Made by a program: the position numbers and the translations under genes | Assembly (NCBI GenBank): GCA_964574215.1 | Contig: CAZNLR010000029.1 | Coordinates: 1-61,091 of the forward strand | Reading direction: 5' to 3' | Length of the DNA: 61,091 bases | From: GCA-2725625 sp964574215 | Lineage (GTDB): Bacteria > Pseudomonadota > Alphaproteobacteria > Rhodospirillales > UBA2165 | Shown here: in pieces, positions 8,339-17,466 of the stretch | Layout: each line of letters opens with the position of its first letter | How positions within the stretch are numbered: the first letter of the stretch is position 1 | The notes under the pieces: model-generated | What the model was told of the DNA's origin: nothing | Database searches by the model: none | The model's input: the letters and a program-made list of their open reading frames with translations, nothing else

Positions 8339-8880
8339 ATATTGCCGCTTTTCTTGACCGCGCTTTTGGGTGCGGAACCGTAGTTTTTGGTCTGTCCCAA
8401 TAGAGGGGAAGAGACACAGAAGCCGCCGAACAGGTTGGCGGTTTCGTTGATCTCTCTGATTTTTGCGGGCCAGCGGCTTTTGATGTAATCGATCACCGCC
8501 CAGATCTGCTTATTGTCCAGCTTGCTCTCGAAGGCGGGCATGTCGCTACCGATGGAGCGGGGTGCGATGGTGGCGCCGCCGACTTTGATGATATCGAACA
8601 TCTGAAAGCCTGAATGAATCCAGGAGCGGCCGTTTTCGTTGAGGGGCGAGGCCGGATATTTGCCATCCGATTTGGGTGTTCGCCAGTTGGCCTGGCCTTC
8701 CAAGTCTGCGCCGTGGCAGGAAGCACAATTGGCTTGATAAAGATCGCCGCCCATGGCGATGCGCGTCGGATCGTCGATTTTCGATCCTTCCAAAATCTTA
8801 CCGCTTAACAGCAGGTACCCGACCGCGCCGCCGGCCAGCACCAAATAGGCGATGGATAGTAAAATGAAGTTCCTGTTCAT
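8335..8880 (-). CDS. Membrane-anchored monohaem cytochrome c
   Basis: From ATG at 8880 the protein (181 residues) opens with a signal anchor (NFILLSIAYLVLAGGAVGYLLL) and then a class I cytochrome c domain: CASCH haem site and SDMPAFESKL with the axial Met, ending in the helix IWAVIDYIKSRWPAKI. The frame continues to an ATG at 9003, which has the better ribosome site (AGGGG); that start would add a 41-residue hydrophilic tail before the anchor, and I cannot exclude it. The domain should sit in the periplasm and pass electrons from a dehydrogenase to the respiratory chain. The stop overlaps the adhC stop by four bases, convergent. Confidence 0.85.
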   Translation of the reverse strand: MNRNFILLSIAYLVLAGGAVGYLLLSGKILEGSKIDDPTRIAMGGDLYQANCASCHGADLEGQANWRTPKSDGKYPASPLNENGRSWIHSGFQMFDIIKVGGATIAPRSIGSDMPAFESKLDNKQIWAVIDYIKSRWPAKIREINETANLFGGFCVSSPLLGQTKNYGSAPKSAVKKSGNI

Positions 8881-9088
8881 GGCGGGGATACTGTCAGAAT
8901 CGGCCGATGGAGGCAATAACACCTCCCGGTCTTGTGAAATCACCGGTAAGTTTGTCCTGGCAAGATAGCCGACGCGCATGGACTCGTGGTCAGTCAATGC
9001 CATATAAAAGCCCCTGAATAAGCACTTGGGGGGCGGCCGTCGTTTTTACGCAACGGCAAGCGTCCCGGTTTTGAAAGGCGGGCGTATC

Positions 9089-10399
9089 GTGGCCGTATTA
9101 AAAACGTCGAAATTTCCCAGAGATGATAATGATTGCGGATGGTGGCATTTTCATCAGCCCAGCGGGGAATTTCCCGCTTTATCCGAAGATTTGAGTTGTG
9201 ACTATGCGGTTATCGGCGCCGGTTGGACGGGGTTGGCGGCGGCGCGGCGTCTTGCTGAATTCAAACCCGACGCCCGAATTGCTGTTTTGGAAGCGGGGCA
9301 TTTGGGAAACGGGTCCGCCGGTCGAAATTCCGGTTTCTATTATGATCTCCCTTTTCTTTTTCCCGCTGATGAATTTAAAGGCCGCGAAGAGGATGGAAGA
9401 CAGGAAATTCGTTTATATCGGGCCATCATCAGTGAATTGCGGGACTTCGTCAGCAGCCACAACGTAAATTGCGACTGGTCTGAAATCGGCCAGTATCACG
9501 CGGCCGTCAGCGTCGAAGGCGCAGACGAGTTGAAGGTCATCGAAGCAAGTCTCGATAATCTGGGTGAAGACTATCGTACGTTGGGTCCGGTTGATCTAAA
9601 AAAAGCGCTGGGGACCGACTATTATCGGTCCGGGATTCATACGCCGGGAACGGTGCAGATCAATCCGCTCGCGCTTATCCGGGCGCTGGCGCACAACATG
9701 CCCGACAATGTTACCGTTTACGAAAATTCTCCGGTCAAAAGGATCGAAGGCGGTAACCGACCGCGGCTGGAATTAAACAGCGGCACCGTGACTGCCGGAG
9801 AGGTCCTGCTGACCACCAACACGTTTGTGCGTTCTTTCATAGGCGCCCGGTCCCGGCTGGTGCCGCTGGTTACCTTTGCCAGCATAACCAAACCAGTGGA
9901 TAGCGCCCTGGCGCCGGGTGGCGATTCCCAATGGGGTGTGGTGCCCTCTGGTCTGTTCGGTACCAGCATGCGTCGGCTTTCCGACAACCGTTATCTGGTG
10001 CGCAGCACCTATGCCTACGGTGTGGAATATTGGGGATCAGAGCGGCTAAAGGCGCGGGCCATGGAACGCCAGATGCTTTCACTCAGGCGGCGTTTTCCGG
10101 ATGCGGGAAATTTCCAGTTCGAGTGGAGTTGGAGCGGCTTGGTGTCTCTATTTAGAGGCGCCAATGGCTGGTTCGGCAAGGTAGAGCCCAAGGTATATGC
10201 CGCTGTCTCTTCCGGTATGCCGCTTTGCACATTGTTCGGTCAACAGCTTGCCGCCCATGTCGTGGATGCCGGCGGTGATGCCCTGGAATTTGTCCGCCGG
10301 CGGGCGCATCCAAGTGGCTTACCGCCGGAGCCGCTGCTCAGATATACCGTCCGGGCGTTGACATCACTGAGGCAAAATCAGGAATGGATGGAAATTTGA
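9089..10399 (+). CDS. FAD-dependent oxidoreductase, DAO family
   Basis: A 436-residue flavoprotein of the D-amino-acid-oxidase/PuuB group. The dinucleotide motif is YAVIGAGWTGLAAARRL and is followed by GNGSAGRNSGF, the FAD-contacting segment typical of amine or amino-acid oxidases. A C-terminal FEWSWSGLVSLF region fits the second FAD-binding part. GTG at 9089 is chosen because AAAGGCGGG precedes it; the frame is open to a TTG at 9026 without a ribosome site. It overlaps the next gene by 16 bases, so the two are co-transcribed. The substrate is probably an amine, an imino acid or an N-methyl compound, not resolvable here. Confidence 0.8.
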   Translation: MAVLKTSKFPRDDNDCGWWHFHQPSGEFPALSEDLSCDYAVIGAGWTGLAAARRLAEFKPDARIAVLEAGHLGNGSAGRNSGFYYDLPFLFPADEFKGREEDGRQEIRLYRAIISELRDFVSSHNVNCDWSEIGQYHAAVSVEGADELKVIEASLDNLGEDYRTLGPVDLKKALGTDYYRSGIHTPGTVQINPLALIRALAHNMPDNVTVYENSPVKRIEGGNRPRLELNSGTVTAGEVLLTTNTFVRSFIGARSRLVPLVTFASITKPVDSALAPGGDSQWGVVPSGLFGTSMRRLSDNRYLVRSTYAYGVEYWGSERLKARAMERQMLSLRRRFPDAGNFQFEWSWSGLVSLFRGANGWFGKVEPKVYAAVSSGMPLCTLFGQQLAAHVVDAGGDALEFVRRRAHPSGLPPEPLLRYTVRALTSLRQNQEWMEI

Positions 10400-11460
10400 G
10401 CGATCCAAAGAATGTTTCGGCGGATGCGCTCCTGCGCCCGATCAAGCTGAACGACCGGTTGACCCTCGCCAACCGTATTGTCATGGCGCCCATGGCGCGC
10501 TTTTTTGCTGCCGACGATTTGACGCCGACGCCGGAGATGGCTGCCTATTACGCCAGGCGTGCCGAGGCCGGATTAATCCTGACCGAGGCTGTGGTGATCC
10601 GCCGTGATAGCATCGGCTACCCCAACTCTCCGGCCATCTTCACCCAGAAGCAGGCCGACGGCTGGGCGCGGGTGGCGGATGCCGTGCACCAGAACGGCGG
10701 CACCATATTTCTTCAGCTTTGGCACGTGGGGCGGGTCAGCCATCCCCACTATTTGGATGGCGATTTGCCGGTGGCGCCCTCCGCCGTGCCGTTAGCGGGG
10801 CGGGTGCCCAGGGCCAAAGGATTGGAATATGGAATCCCCCGGGCGCTCGGCGTCGAAGAACTACCGGACTTGATCGAGGCCTACGTGGAGGCAGCCCGGA
10901 AGGCGCTGGCCGCGGGTTTCGATGGTGTTGAGGTTCATGGCGGCAACGGTTATCTGATTGATCAGTTTCTCCACCATGACACCAACCAGCGCGACGACGA
11001 CTACGGGAGGTTGCCTGAAAATATGTGCCGCTTTGGGTTGGCCGTGGTTGATGCCGTGGCCGCCGAAGCGGGATGGGATCGGGTGGCCATGCGGTTGTCA
11101 CCCCGCGCGCATCTGAATCTGGAACCCCACGCCGATGATGCCGCCGTTATCCAGTATTTACTGACCGAACTGAACAACCGTGACCTTGCCTATATTCATG
11201 AGGCCATGTTCGATGACCGGCCCGCGTTCGATGATTTCGGCGGCCGCGTCAGCGCCTTTATGCGCCGTCACTACAAGGGCACCGTAATCGGCTGCGGCAG
11301 TTTTACGCCTGATGCGGCGGAACAGGCTGTGGAAGGCGGCGATCTGGACATGGTGGCGTTCGGACGCCCGTTTATCGCCAATCCCAATTTGGTTGACGTG
11401 TTACGAGATGGCCGAGATCCCATGGCTTACGATGTCGCCATGCTAAAAACGCTCATCTAA
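10384..11460 (+). CDS. Old-yellow-enzyme family NADH:flavin oxidoreductase
   Basis: A 358-residue FMN TIM barrel with RIVMAPMARF at the N-terminus and GFDGVEVHGGNGYLIDQFL, whose His185 and Asn188 match the substrate-binding pair of old yellow enzymes. No iron-sulfur cysteines or second flavin domain are present, so it is the short OYE form and not a full 2,4-dienoyl-CoA reductase. Such enzymes reduce activated C=C bonds in enones, maleimides or nitro compounds with NAD(P)H. It sits between a DAO flavoprotein and an acyl-CoA dehydrogenase in one operon, so a role in breaking down an unsaturated cyclic or amine compound is likely. Confidence 0.88.
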   Translation: MDGNLSDPKNVSADALLRPIKLNDRLTLANRIVMAPMARFFAADDLTPTPEMAAYYARRAEAGLILTEAVVIRRDSIGYPNSPAIFTQKQADGWARVADAVHQNGGTIFLQLWHVGRVSHPHYLDGDLPVAPSAVPLAGRVPRAKGLEYGIPRALGVEELPDLIEAYVEAARKALAAGFDGVEVHGGNGYLIDQFLHHDTNQRDDDYGRLPENMCRFGLAVVDAVAAEAGWDRVAMRLSPRAHLNLEPHADDAAVIQYLLTELNNRDLAYIHEAMFDDRPAFDDFGGRVSAFMRRHYKGTVIGCGSFTPDAAEQAVEGGDLDMVAFGRPFIANPNLVDVLRDGRDPMAYDVAMLKTLI

Positions 11461-11481
11461 GAAATTTAAGGAGCCTTCTCC

Positions 11482-12621
11482 ATGATCCTCAATCAAGAAC
11501 AGGAAATGTTCCAAGAGACCGCCCGACGGTTTTCCCAGGAAAAATTGGCTCCGTTTGCCGCCCAGTGGGAACGGGACAACACCTTTCCCAAAGAAGCCTA
11601 TGAAGAGATGGGCCGCTTGGGCCTGCTGGGGATCAATGTTTCCGAAGAATGGGGCGGCGCCGGTGCCGATCACGTGTCGCTCGCCTTGGCCATGGAGGAG
11701 GTCGCCGCCGGATGCGCCGCCGTGGCCACGGTGATGAGCGGACACAATACGGTCGGCAATGCGCCCATCGAGGTATATGGCACTCAGGACCAAAAAGAAC
11801 GTTATCTTAGCGCCATGGCGACGGGCGAATTGTTGTCCTGTTTCTGCCTGACCGAACCCCATTGCGGGTCCGACGCCGCCGCCTTGACATCTCGTGCAGA
11901 ACGTAAGGGAGATCGGTATATTCTCAACGGCACCAAGCAGTTCGTGACCACGGGATCGAACGCCGATATCGCACTGATATTCGCCAAAACGGACCCGGAC
12001 GCGGGCAAAAACGGCATTTCGGCGTTTATCGTTCCCACCGACAGTCCGGGCTACAACGTCGTCCGCATAGAGGACAAAATGGGCCTGAAGGTCTCCGACA
12101 CCTGCCAGGTGGCGTTGGAGGATTTGGAAGTGCCGCTCGAAAACCGTCTCGGCGAGGAAGGTGAAGGCCTGAAGATAGCGCTGTCCAATCTGGAAGGCGG
12201 CCGCGTCGGCATCGGCGCACTCGGTGTCGGCGTTGCCCGTGCTGCCCTGGAGGCGGCGCTCGAATACGCCAAGGAGAGAGAGACTTTTGGAAAACCGATC
12301 ATCAAGCATCAGGCGGTATCGTTCCGTCTTGCCCGCATGGCCATGAAAGTGGAGTCGGCCAGGCAGATGGTACTACATGCAGCGGAGCTTAGAGATGCAG
12401 GAAGGCCCTGTATTAAGGAGGCATCCATGGGCAAACTGCATTCCTCGGAAGTGGCCGAACAAGTCTGTTCGGATGCTATCCAAATCCATGGTGGCTATGG
12501 CTATCTGAATGATTTTCCGGTTGAGCGCCTTTATCGTGACGCCCGTATCTGTCAGATTTATGAAGGCACTACCGACATTCAATGCTTGGTGATCAGCCGA
12601 GAGTTGGAAAAAGGACTGTGA
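11482..12621 (+). CDS. Acyl-CoA dehydrogenase
   Basis: A 379-residue acyl-CoA dehydrogenase with all three domains. CFCLTEPHCGSDAAA is the first signature; HGGYGYLNDFPVERLYRDARICQIYEGTTDIQ is the second, with Glu361 in the position of the catalytic base of medium- and short-chain enzymes. It catalyses flavin-dependent alpha,beta-desaturation of an acyl-CoA, passing electrons to ETF. A good AAGGAG site stands before ATG, 21 bases after the OYE gene, and the exporter gene follows. Chain specificity cannot be read from the sequence. Confidence 0.92.
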   Translation: MILNQEQEMFQETARRFSQEKLAPFAAQWERDNTFPKEAYEEMGRLGLLGINVSEEWGGAGADHVSLALAMEEVAAGCAAVATVMSGHNTVGNAPIEVYGTQDQKERYLSAMATGELLSCFCLTEPHCGSDAAALTSRAERKGDRYILNGTKQFVTTGSNADIALIFAKTDPDAGKNGISAFIVPTDSPGYNVVRIEDKMGLKVSDTCQVALEDLEVPLENRLGEEGEGLKIALSNLEGGRVGIGALGVGVARAALEAALEYAKERETFGKPIIKHQAVSFRLARMAMKVESARQMVLHAAELRDAGRPCIKEASMGKLHSSEVAEQVCSDAIQIHGGYGYLNDFPVERLYRDARICQIYEGTTDIQCLVISRELEKGL

Positions 12622-12631
12622 CCCAGAGAAC

Positions 12632-12654
12632 GTTTGATATCTAAGTAATCAAAC
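12632..12654. promoter_or_regulatory. 7-bp inverted repeat upstream of the EamA gene
   Basis: GTTTGAT and ATCAAAC are exact complements separated by nine bases, just after the acyl-CoA dehydrogenase stop and 13 bases before the EamA start. No T run follows, so it looks more like an operator or leader hairpin than a terminator. Confidence 0.35.
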
Positions 12655-12667
12655 TTATAGTGAATCC

Positions 12668-13594
12668 ATGAGCAAAATCGAAGAGTTCACACCGAGCCAC
12701 TCGACAGCCTACGCCTGGATCGTGGTAGCGACATTTCTTTGGGGATTGAGCGTCGTGATTGGTCGCGGCGTGCATGATGTTATTCCCCCCTTTGGCCTGT
12801 CGTTTTGGCGTTGGTCGATCGGTCTCATTGTCCTGTGGCCCTTGGTATGGCGCGAACTCGGTAGAAAATGGCCGCTTATTAAACAGAACGCCAAGCTGCT
12901 CGTGCTGATGGGTTTTCTGCAAGTGGGTTCGTCGACGGTCATGTTGCTGGCGGTTAATTTCACCACCGCCGTTAACGCCACAATTATGAACGCGTCGCTG
13001 CCGGTGGTTACGATTATTCCCGCATGGTTGTTTACCAGAGACCGGATTAACGCGGGTCAAGGAATCGGTATTGTTGCTGCGCTGCTGGGGGTTGTCGTTA
13101 TGACGGCCCAGGGAAAGTGGCAGATGCTCGCCGCCATGGACTTAAATCTGGGCGACATTTTTGCCTTTTTGGCGGTAATCGGCTGGTCGATGTACGGCGC
13201 ACTTTTGCATCGGCTGCCGGCGGAACTGGGCCTGGCTACGACATTATTTTTTATTATTCTAACGGGGAGTATCATGCTGGCGCCGTTCTATGTCGTCGAA
13301 TCTATTGTGTTCAAAACTGTACCGTTTAGTTTGCTGACAGTTGTTGTCGTGCTGGTTCTTGGAATTTTCGTTTCGGTGGCTTCGATATTAATATGGAATG
13401 CCGGAATTCGTTCCGTCGGGCCCAACCGCGCCTCCATTTTTATTAATTTGGTTCCAATATTCGGCATCGTGTTTGCAATGCTTTTTCTCGGCGAAAGACT
13501 TTATCCCTATCATTTTGCCGGTGGGGGCATGGTGTTCATGGGTATTGCTCTGGTGATATTAAGTGCGCGGCTCGGCAGGCGTAAAAGTAGTTAG
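12668..13594 (+). CDS. EamA/DMT-superfamily transporter
   Basis: A 308-residue protein with about ten hydrophobic segments arranged as two EamA repeats: the first from WIVVATFLWGLSVVIGRG to GVVVMTAQGKW, the second from IFAFLAVIGWSMYGALLHRL to MVFMGIALVILSARLG. The segment NRASIFINLVPIFGIVFAMLFLGERL is the typical end of the second repeat. DMT proteins export amino acids, drugs or other metabolites. It lies 46 bases behind an acyl-CoA dehydrogenase and may be the last gene of that operon or be controlled from the inverted repeat in between. Confidence 0.88.
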   Translation: MSKIEEFTPSHSTAYAWIVVATFLWGLSVVIGRGVHDVIPPFGLSFWRWSIGLIVLWPLVWRELGRKWPLIKQNAKLLVLMGFLQVGSSTVMLLAVNFTTAVNATIMNASLPVVTIIPAWLFTRDRINAGQGIGIVAALLGVVVMTAQGKWQMLAAMDLNLGDIFAFLAVIGWSMYGALLHRLPAELGLATTLFFIILTGSIMLAPFYVVESIVFKTVPFSLLTVVVVLVLGIFVSVASILIWNAGIRSVGPNRASIFINLVPIFGIVFAMLFLGERLYPYHFAGGGMVFMGIALVILSARLGRRKSS

Positions 13595-13853
13595 TGCCGG
13601 GAAGATTCCTTGATACTTTCGAAGATAATAGTCTGATCTCTAGGTGTTGCATCAGTATTTTAGGCACTTCCCCCAATGCGATAGAAAGAAAATTCATTTC
13701 AACTTTTACATAGAACCCGTTAATTCAAGGGACTGCCACTGAAATTAAAGTAATTTAAATGCCGGAATATTTATCGGGCATTTTATGGTTGACTGTAGTG
13801 GTATGTACGTACTCTTATTTCGTCATAAATATAGTGCGCGTTTCGGAGTGACT

Positions 13854-14099
13854 ATGATTGAACTAATAAAAACAGCCGCAGATTGGCATAGCGACGGGCA
13901 TTCACCTCTCTACGTATTTTTATCAACAGGCGGAAAAATTCATTCAGAACATCATCGTAAAAACCTGATATCTGAAATAGTGAGTTGTTTGGAAGCGGCG
14001 GATTTCGATGATCTGCAGACAACGCAGATTGAAATGAAACGCCTCGAAGACTTGCTGTCCTTTGTCGAAAAATACGAGTTCCGCGCCCAGGCATCTTAA
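13854..14099 (+). CDS. Small hypothetical protein
   Basis: 81 residues from ATG at 13854, which has GGAG six bases upstream; the frame is open from 13785 but the earlier part has no ribosome site. The protein is soluble and mixed helical (IELIKTAADWHSDGHSPLYVFLSTGG, then a long helix to the end). No motif is recognised. It stands alone between the EamA gene and a convergent gene. Confidence 0.45.
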   Translation: MIELIKTAADWHSDGHSPLYVFLSTGGKIHSEHHRKNLISEIVSCLEAADFDDLQTTQIEMKRLEDLLSFVEKYEFRAQAS

Positions 14100-14135
14100 T
14101 CATTCGTACTGGCGGTTTTTGAATCTTGATACCAT

Positions 14136-14462
14136 CTAATCAAGTGCAGATTTAATTTTCTGCCATATACTCTTTTTTACCGGCTTCTTTTTTCTTTTTC
14201 GTTTTTTGGGTTTCTGGGATACGGCGGACTTTGGCTTCGCCGCTTCCACGTTCGGATTCTTGTAACTGAAATAAGGTTTGAAATCCCCGGAGTCATTGAT
14301 GGCGTAGTAGGCGATGCGATCCACCGAAGGGCTAATCTTGCAGCGGCGTTCGGCGTCTTCTTTGGCCGCTTCCTTGTCGCCGATATCCCGGGAAACGACA
14401 AGCTGACCTTCTTCCAGTTTCTGACCGGGTTTGCAGATATAGATTTCAACGACTTCTGGCAT
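14136..14462 (-). CDS. Small protein with Lys-rich tail, unknown function
   Basis: 108 residues. The first 65 form a compact domain (VEIYICKPGQKLEEGQLVVSRD, then KEAAKEDAERRCKISPSVDRIAYYAI); the tail is strongly basic (KPKKRKRKKKPVKKS) with a last amphipathic helix. The head starts like that of the larger membrane protein at 1876-2688, and both carry a poly-Lys segment after it, so a shared small family is possible. The function is unknown; the tail would suit binding to nucleic acid. Confidence 0.55.
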   Translation of the reverse strand: MPEVVEIYICKPGQKLEEGQLVVSRDIGDKEAAKEDAERRCKISPSVDRIAYYAINDSGDFKPYFSYKNPNVEAAKPKSAVSQKPKKRKRKKKPVKKSIWQKIKSALD

Positions 14463-14557
14463 AGCACTGAACCTGATTAATCGACGCTAGACAAATTGTG
14501 CGCCGACATTTGACAGTTCAAAGGGCAGACAATCCTATTAAACTACCCGGCGGTTTT

Positions 14558-16513
14558 TTATCCATCGCCGGAGACGACCACTTTCTTGTTGTTTATGCGT
14601 TCCAGCGCAAAAACGATACCGCAGATAACACCGCCGGCAATCTCGACCAAGTAGGCGCTGGCAAATGCCTGCGAAGGCAGGAGCAAGCCCAGCCCGCCGA
14701 TGATATAGGCGACACGCTGAATAATCGATAGTTTTGACGTGAAATATCCGGTCATACCGGCGGAGGCGAACCAGATTCCGGCTATGGCGGTGAGGAAAAC
14801 AATTGTGATATCGATAGGCTCACCTATCATAATCAAGTTTGGTGCTACTACGAACAGGAAAGGGACGACAAAAGCCGGCCAACCAAATCGGCAAGCAGCG
14901 ACCGCTGTGCCCATCGGGCCGGTTTCGGCCAGTTTGGCCGCCGTAAAGGCCGCCAACGCAACAGGCGGCGTAATCATCGACATCAGGCCGAAATAAAGAA
15001 CGAACAAGTGGGCGGCAATCGGTTCGACCCCAAGCTCCACCAAAGGCGGTGTCGCCAATACGGCCAACAGAAAGTAGATCGCCGTCGTCGGCATTCCCAT
15101 TCCAAGGATGATACAAATGATGGCGGTCAGGCCGAGCAGTACGAAAAGATTGCCTTCACCGACTTGCACCAAAAGAAATGTCAGGCCGAAGCTCAGCCCC
15201 GTGGCGTCCAAAATGCCGATAATCATTCCGGCGGTCGCGCCGATGACCAGGATATCTACCGACATTTCACCGGTCCGGCGCAAACAAATCACGAGTGTCG
15301 GCAGATTAAGCCGCTTGCCTTTGTAGGATAGCAACATGCCCAGCAAGACAATTGAAGCGGCGCCAAAAAGGGCAGCCGTTTCGGGTGGTGAATTCAAAAA
15401 GAAAAGCGCATAGATCAGCACGGCAAAAGGAACAATAAAATACCAGCCTTTTTTGAAAACACCTATGAAAGATGGAATTTGATCTTCGGGTACCGGTTTG
15501 ATACCGGTTTTGCCGGCTTCCAGATCAGCCTGTAAAAAAACCGCGATGTAATAAAGGAGAGCCGGCAATATGGCGGCGATAATAACTTCCTGATATCTGA
15601 TCTCCAGCAGTTCAGCCATCAGAAAGGCTGCGGCGCCCATAATCGGCGGCATGATCTGTCCACCTGTGGAAGCCACCGCTTCAATGGCGCCGGCTATCGG
15701 CCGCGTATATCCGCCTTGGCGCATCAATGGTATGGTGATGACACCGGTTGATGCGACGTTCGAAACGGCACTGCCGGAAATCGAACCAAACAACCCTGAT
15801 GCAACAACAGCAATTTTCGCCGACCCGCCGCGGGACCGACCCATTACGGCGGCAGCAATGTCGGTAAAAAATTCTGACCCGCCGGAGCGCAGCAACACCT
15901 GGCCTAAGAATATGAAAATAATGACCACCGTCGTAATGATGGTAAGTGGAATTCCCAAAATTCCAGTGGTGTCAATGCCAAGAAAGGAGAAAAACTGACC
16001 CGGCTCCATGGCCCGCCCTTGCAATTGACCGGGAATAAGGTCGGCAAAAAAAGCGTATGTAAAGAAACTCAGCAAGACCGCGCATAAACCCCACCCCGCC
16101 GTCCGCCGCAAAGATTCAGTGGATAACACCACCAGGATTACGCCGACAGTTGTTGCTTCAATCGGCATATAGGCAATATTTTCGAGCAGCACCGGATAGC
16201 GATAAAACATATAGGCGCCAATCGCGAATCCGAGCGCCGCCGCGAGCGCATCGTACCACGGCAAAGTCCCTTGATATTTAGAATGAGCGGGTACGTTTAA
16301 AAATATTATGGTAAAGGAGAGGCCGAGGACAGCCACCATTACTTGCTCGGCGATAATGTCGATACCGAAATCGACCGCGATCCCGCTGGCCCAAAGCAGG
16401 CCAATTGAACCGAGCGTAATACCGAGCCAAGGTGTCAACGCCCGCGCTACCGGTGATGGTGGCGCGGGCGTTTCACTACTAGCTTCGGTAGATGTGTTTT
16501 CTACCGATTCCAA
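14558..16513 (-). CDS. TRAP transporter permease, fused 4TM/12TM (TAXI type)
   Basis: A 651-residue inner-membrane protein fusing the small (4TM, DctQ-like) and large (12TM, DctM-like) TRAP subunits, the form used with TAXI binding proteins. Signature stretches of the large subunit are seen: GGSAKIAVVASGLFGSISGSAVSNVASTG with the conserved glycine-rich loop, TRPIAGAIEAVASTGGQIMPPIMGAAAF, and GMGMPTTAIYFLLAVLATPPL. It overlaps the start of the gene order by 13 bases with the binding protein upstream, so the pair is one operon. Import is driven by an ion gradient, usually sodium, for a carboxylate-type substrate. Confidence 0.95.
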   Translation of the reverse strand: MESVENTSTEASSETPAPPSPVARALTPWLGITLGSIGLLWASGIAVDFGIDIIAEQVMVAVLGLSFTIIFLNVPAHSKYQGTLPWYDALAAALGFAIGAYMFYRYPVLLENIAYMPIEATTVGVILVVLSTESLRRTAGWGLCAVLLSFFTYAFFADLIPGQLQGRAMEPGQFFSFLGIDTTGILGIPLTIITTVVIIFIFLGQVLLRSGGSEFFTDIAAAVMGRSRGGSAKIAVVASGLFGSISGSAVSNVASTGVITIPLMRQGGYTRPIAGAIEAVASTGGQIMPPIMGAAAFLMAELLEIRYQEVIIAAILPALLYYIAVFLQADLEAGKTGIKPVPEDQIPSFIGVFKKGWYFIVPFAVLIYALFFLNSPPETAALFGAASIVLLGMLLSYKGKRLNLPTLVICLRRTGEMSVDILVIGATAGMIIGILDATGLSFGLTFLLVQVGEGNLFVLLGLTAIICIILGMGMPTTAIYFLLAVLATPPLVELGVEPIAAHLFVLYFGLMSMITPPVALAAFTAAKLAETGPMGTAVAACRFGWPAFVVPFLFVVAPNLIMIGEPIDITIVFLTAIAGIWFASAGMTGYFTSKLSIIQRVAYIIGGLGLLLPSQAFASAYLVEIAGGVICGIVFALERINNKKVVVSGDG

Positions 16514-17466
16514 GTGCCTTTTTCCTTATAGAATTTTGCGGCACCCGGGTGAAAATCAAGTCCTTGATCTTTGGACATTTTCTTCGGCATAAAGCTCCGC
16601 CACATCGGTGTTGCAGCGACCAAAGCCTTTTTGTTTTCGTACAATGCCTTGGTTACCCGGTAGACAACGTCGTCGGAGACGTGTTTGCCGGCAAACAACA
16701 TGTAATCGAAGTGGAGAAGATTGGTCGGTACTTCGACGCCGGGAATTTTCGGATTTGGTTTAACAGATTTAATCGTGGCGCCCGGAAGCATTTGGGCGAC
16801 TTTTGCTTGAACTGCAGCTGAATTATCAAGCGAGATAAAACGAATACCGCCTAGTTTCTGGGCGATCCGTTTCATAAAACCGGAGCCGTAAGCGCCAATA
16901 GCAAAATCAATTTTACCGGCCATTAATGCTTTCCAACTTGGTACGAGTGCGGATATCGGCACGGATTTCATATCCGCCGCAGTCATGGATCCGGTCGCTA
17001 GTGCCGTGTTTACCAGTTCATTGAACAACGGAGCGGCTTTAAATCCGGTAGGTACGCGGGCGCCTTTTAAATCGGTGACCGTTTGAAACTTTGTTTTCTT
17101 ACCGACCAGGGGGCCAACCCGAAAGACCATTAAAGTCGACACGATTTTGATATTTGGATTCGGACGACCTTTAGACAAAACCTGCCCTTTAACCGCCCAG
17201 GCAGTTTGCATAACATTTGCAGCACCAAATTCAAGAGAACCCGAATTTACGGCAGGAATATATTTTTGTGTGCCCGCCATTGGCGCGGGGCGCATCTGCA
17301 TGCCGCCAAATTTAGAGGCAACGCTGGCAATGGCGGCCGTAACTTGACTGGTAGCGCCTGTCTTGGTCGTACCGATACCTACTGTCTGGGCAACTGAATC
17401 AACAGCGGGAACGGTAGATAACATCGCAACTGCACCGAATATTGGAACGATGTGTTTTATTTTCAT
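16501..17466 (-). CDS. TAXI-family TRAP transporter solute-binding protein
   Basis: 321 residues with a signal peptide (HIVPIFGAVAMLSTVPAVDSVAQ) and the TAXI fold: VGIGTTKTGATSQVTAAIASVASKFGG, RPAPMAGTQKYIPAVNSGSLEFGAAN and LVPSWKALMAGKIDFAIGAYGSG. It delivers substrate in the periplasm to the fused permease encoded immediately downstream. The divergent neighbour is an acyl-CoA dehydrogenase/CoA-transferase pair, which suggests the imported compound is a carboxylic acid that is then handled as its CoA thioester. Ligand unknown. Confidence 0.93.
   Translation of the reverse strand: MKIKHIVPIFGAVAMLSTVPAVDSVAQTVGIGTTKTGATSQVTAAIASVASKFGGMQMRPAPMAGTQKYIPAVNSGSLEFGAANVMQTAWAVKGQVLSKGRPNPNIKIVSTLMVFRVGPLVGKKTKFQTVTDLKGARVPTGFKAAPLFNELVNTALATGSMTAADMKSVPISALVPSWKALMAGKIDFAIGAYGSGFMKRIAQKLGGIRFISLDNSAAVQAKVAQMLPGATIKSVKPNPKIPGVEVPTNLLHFDYMLFAGKHVSDDVVYRVTKALYENKKALVAATPMWRSFMPKKMSKDQGLDFHPGAAKFYKEKGTWNR

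Noticed and set aside
9026..9088. TTG at 9026 as start of the DAO-type flavoprotein
   Set aside because: No ribosome site; GTG at 9089 has AAAGGCGGG at good spacing and the family fold needs no longer N-terminus.
11443..12309. Long minus-strand open frame opposite the acyl-CoA dehydrogenase
   Set aside because: The plus strand encodes a clear acyl-CoA dehydrogenase over the whole span; the antisense frame is a by-product of codon bias. The same holds for long frames opposite the dehalogenase (2885-3862, 3929-4552), the terminase (51814-52752) and the molybdenum subunit (27145-28026).
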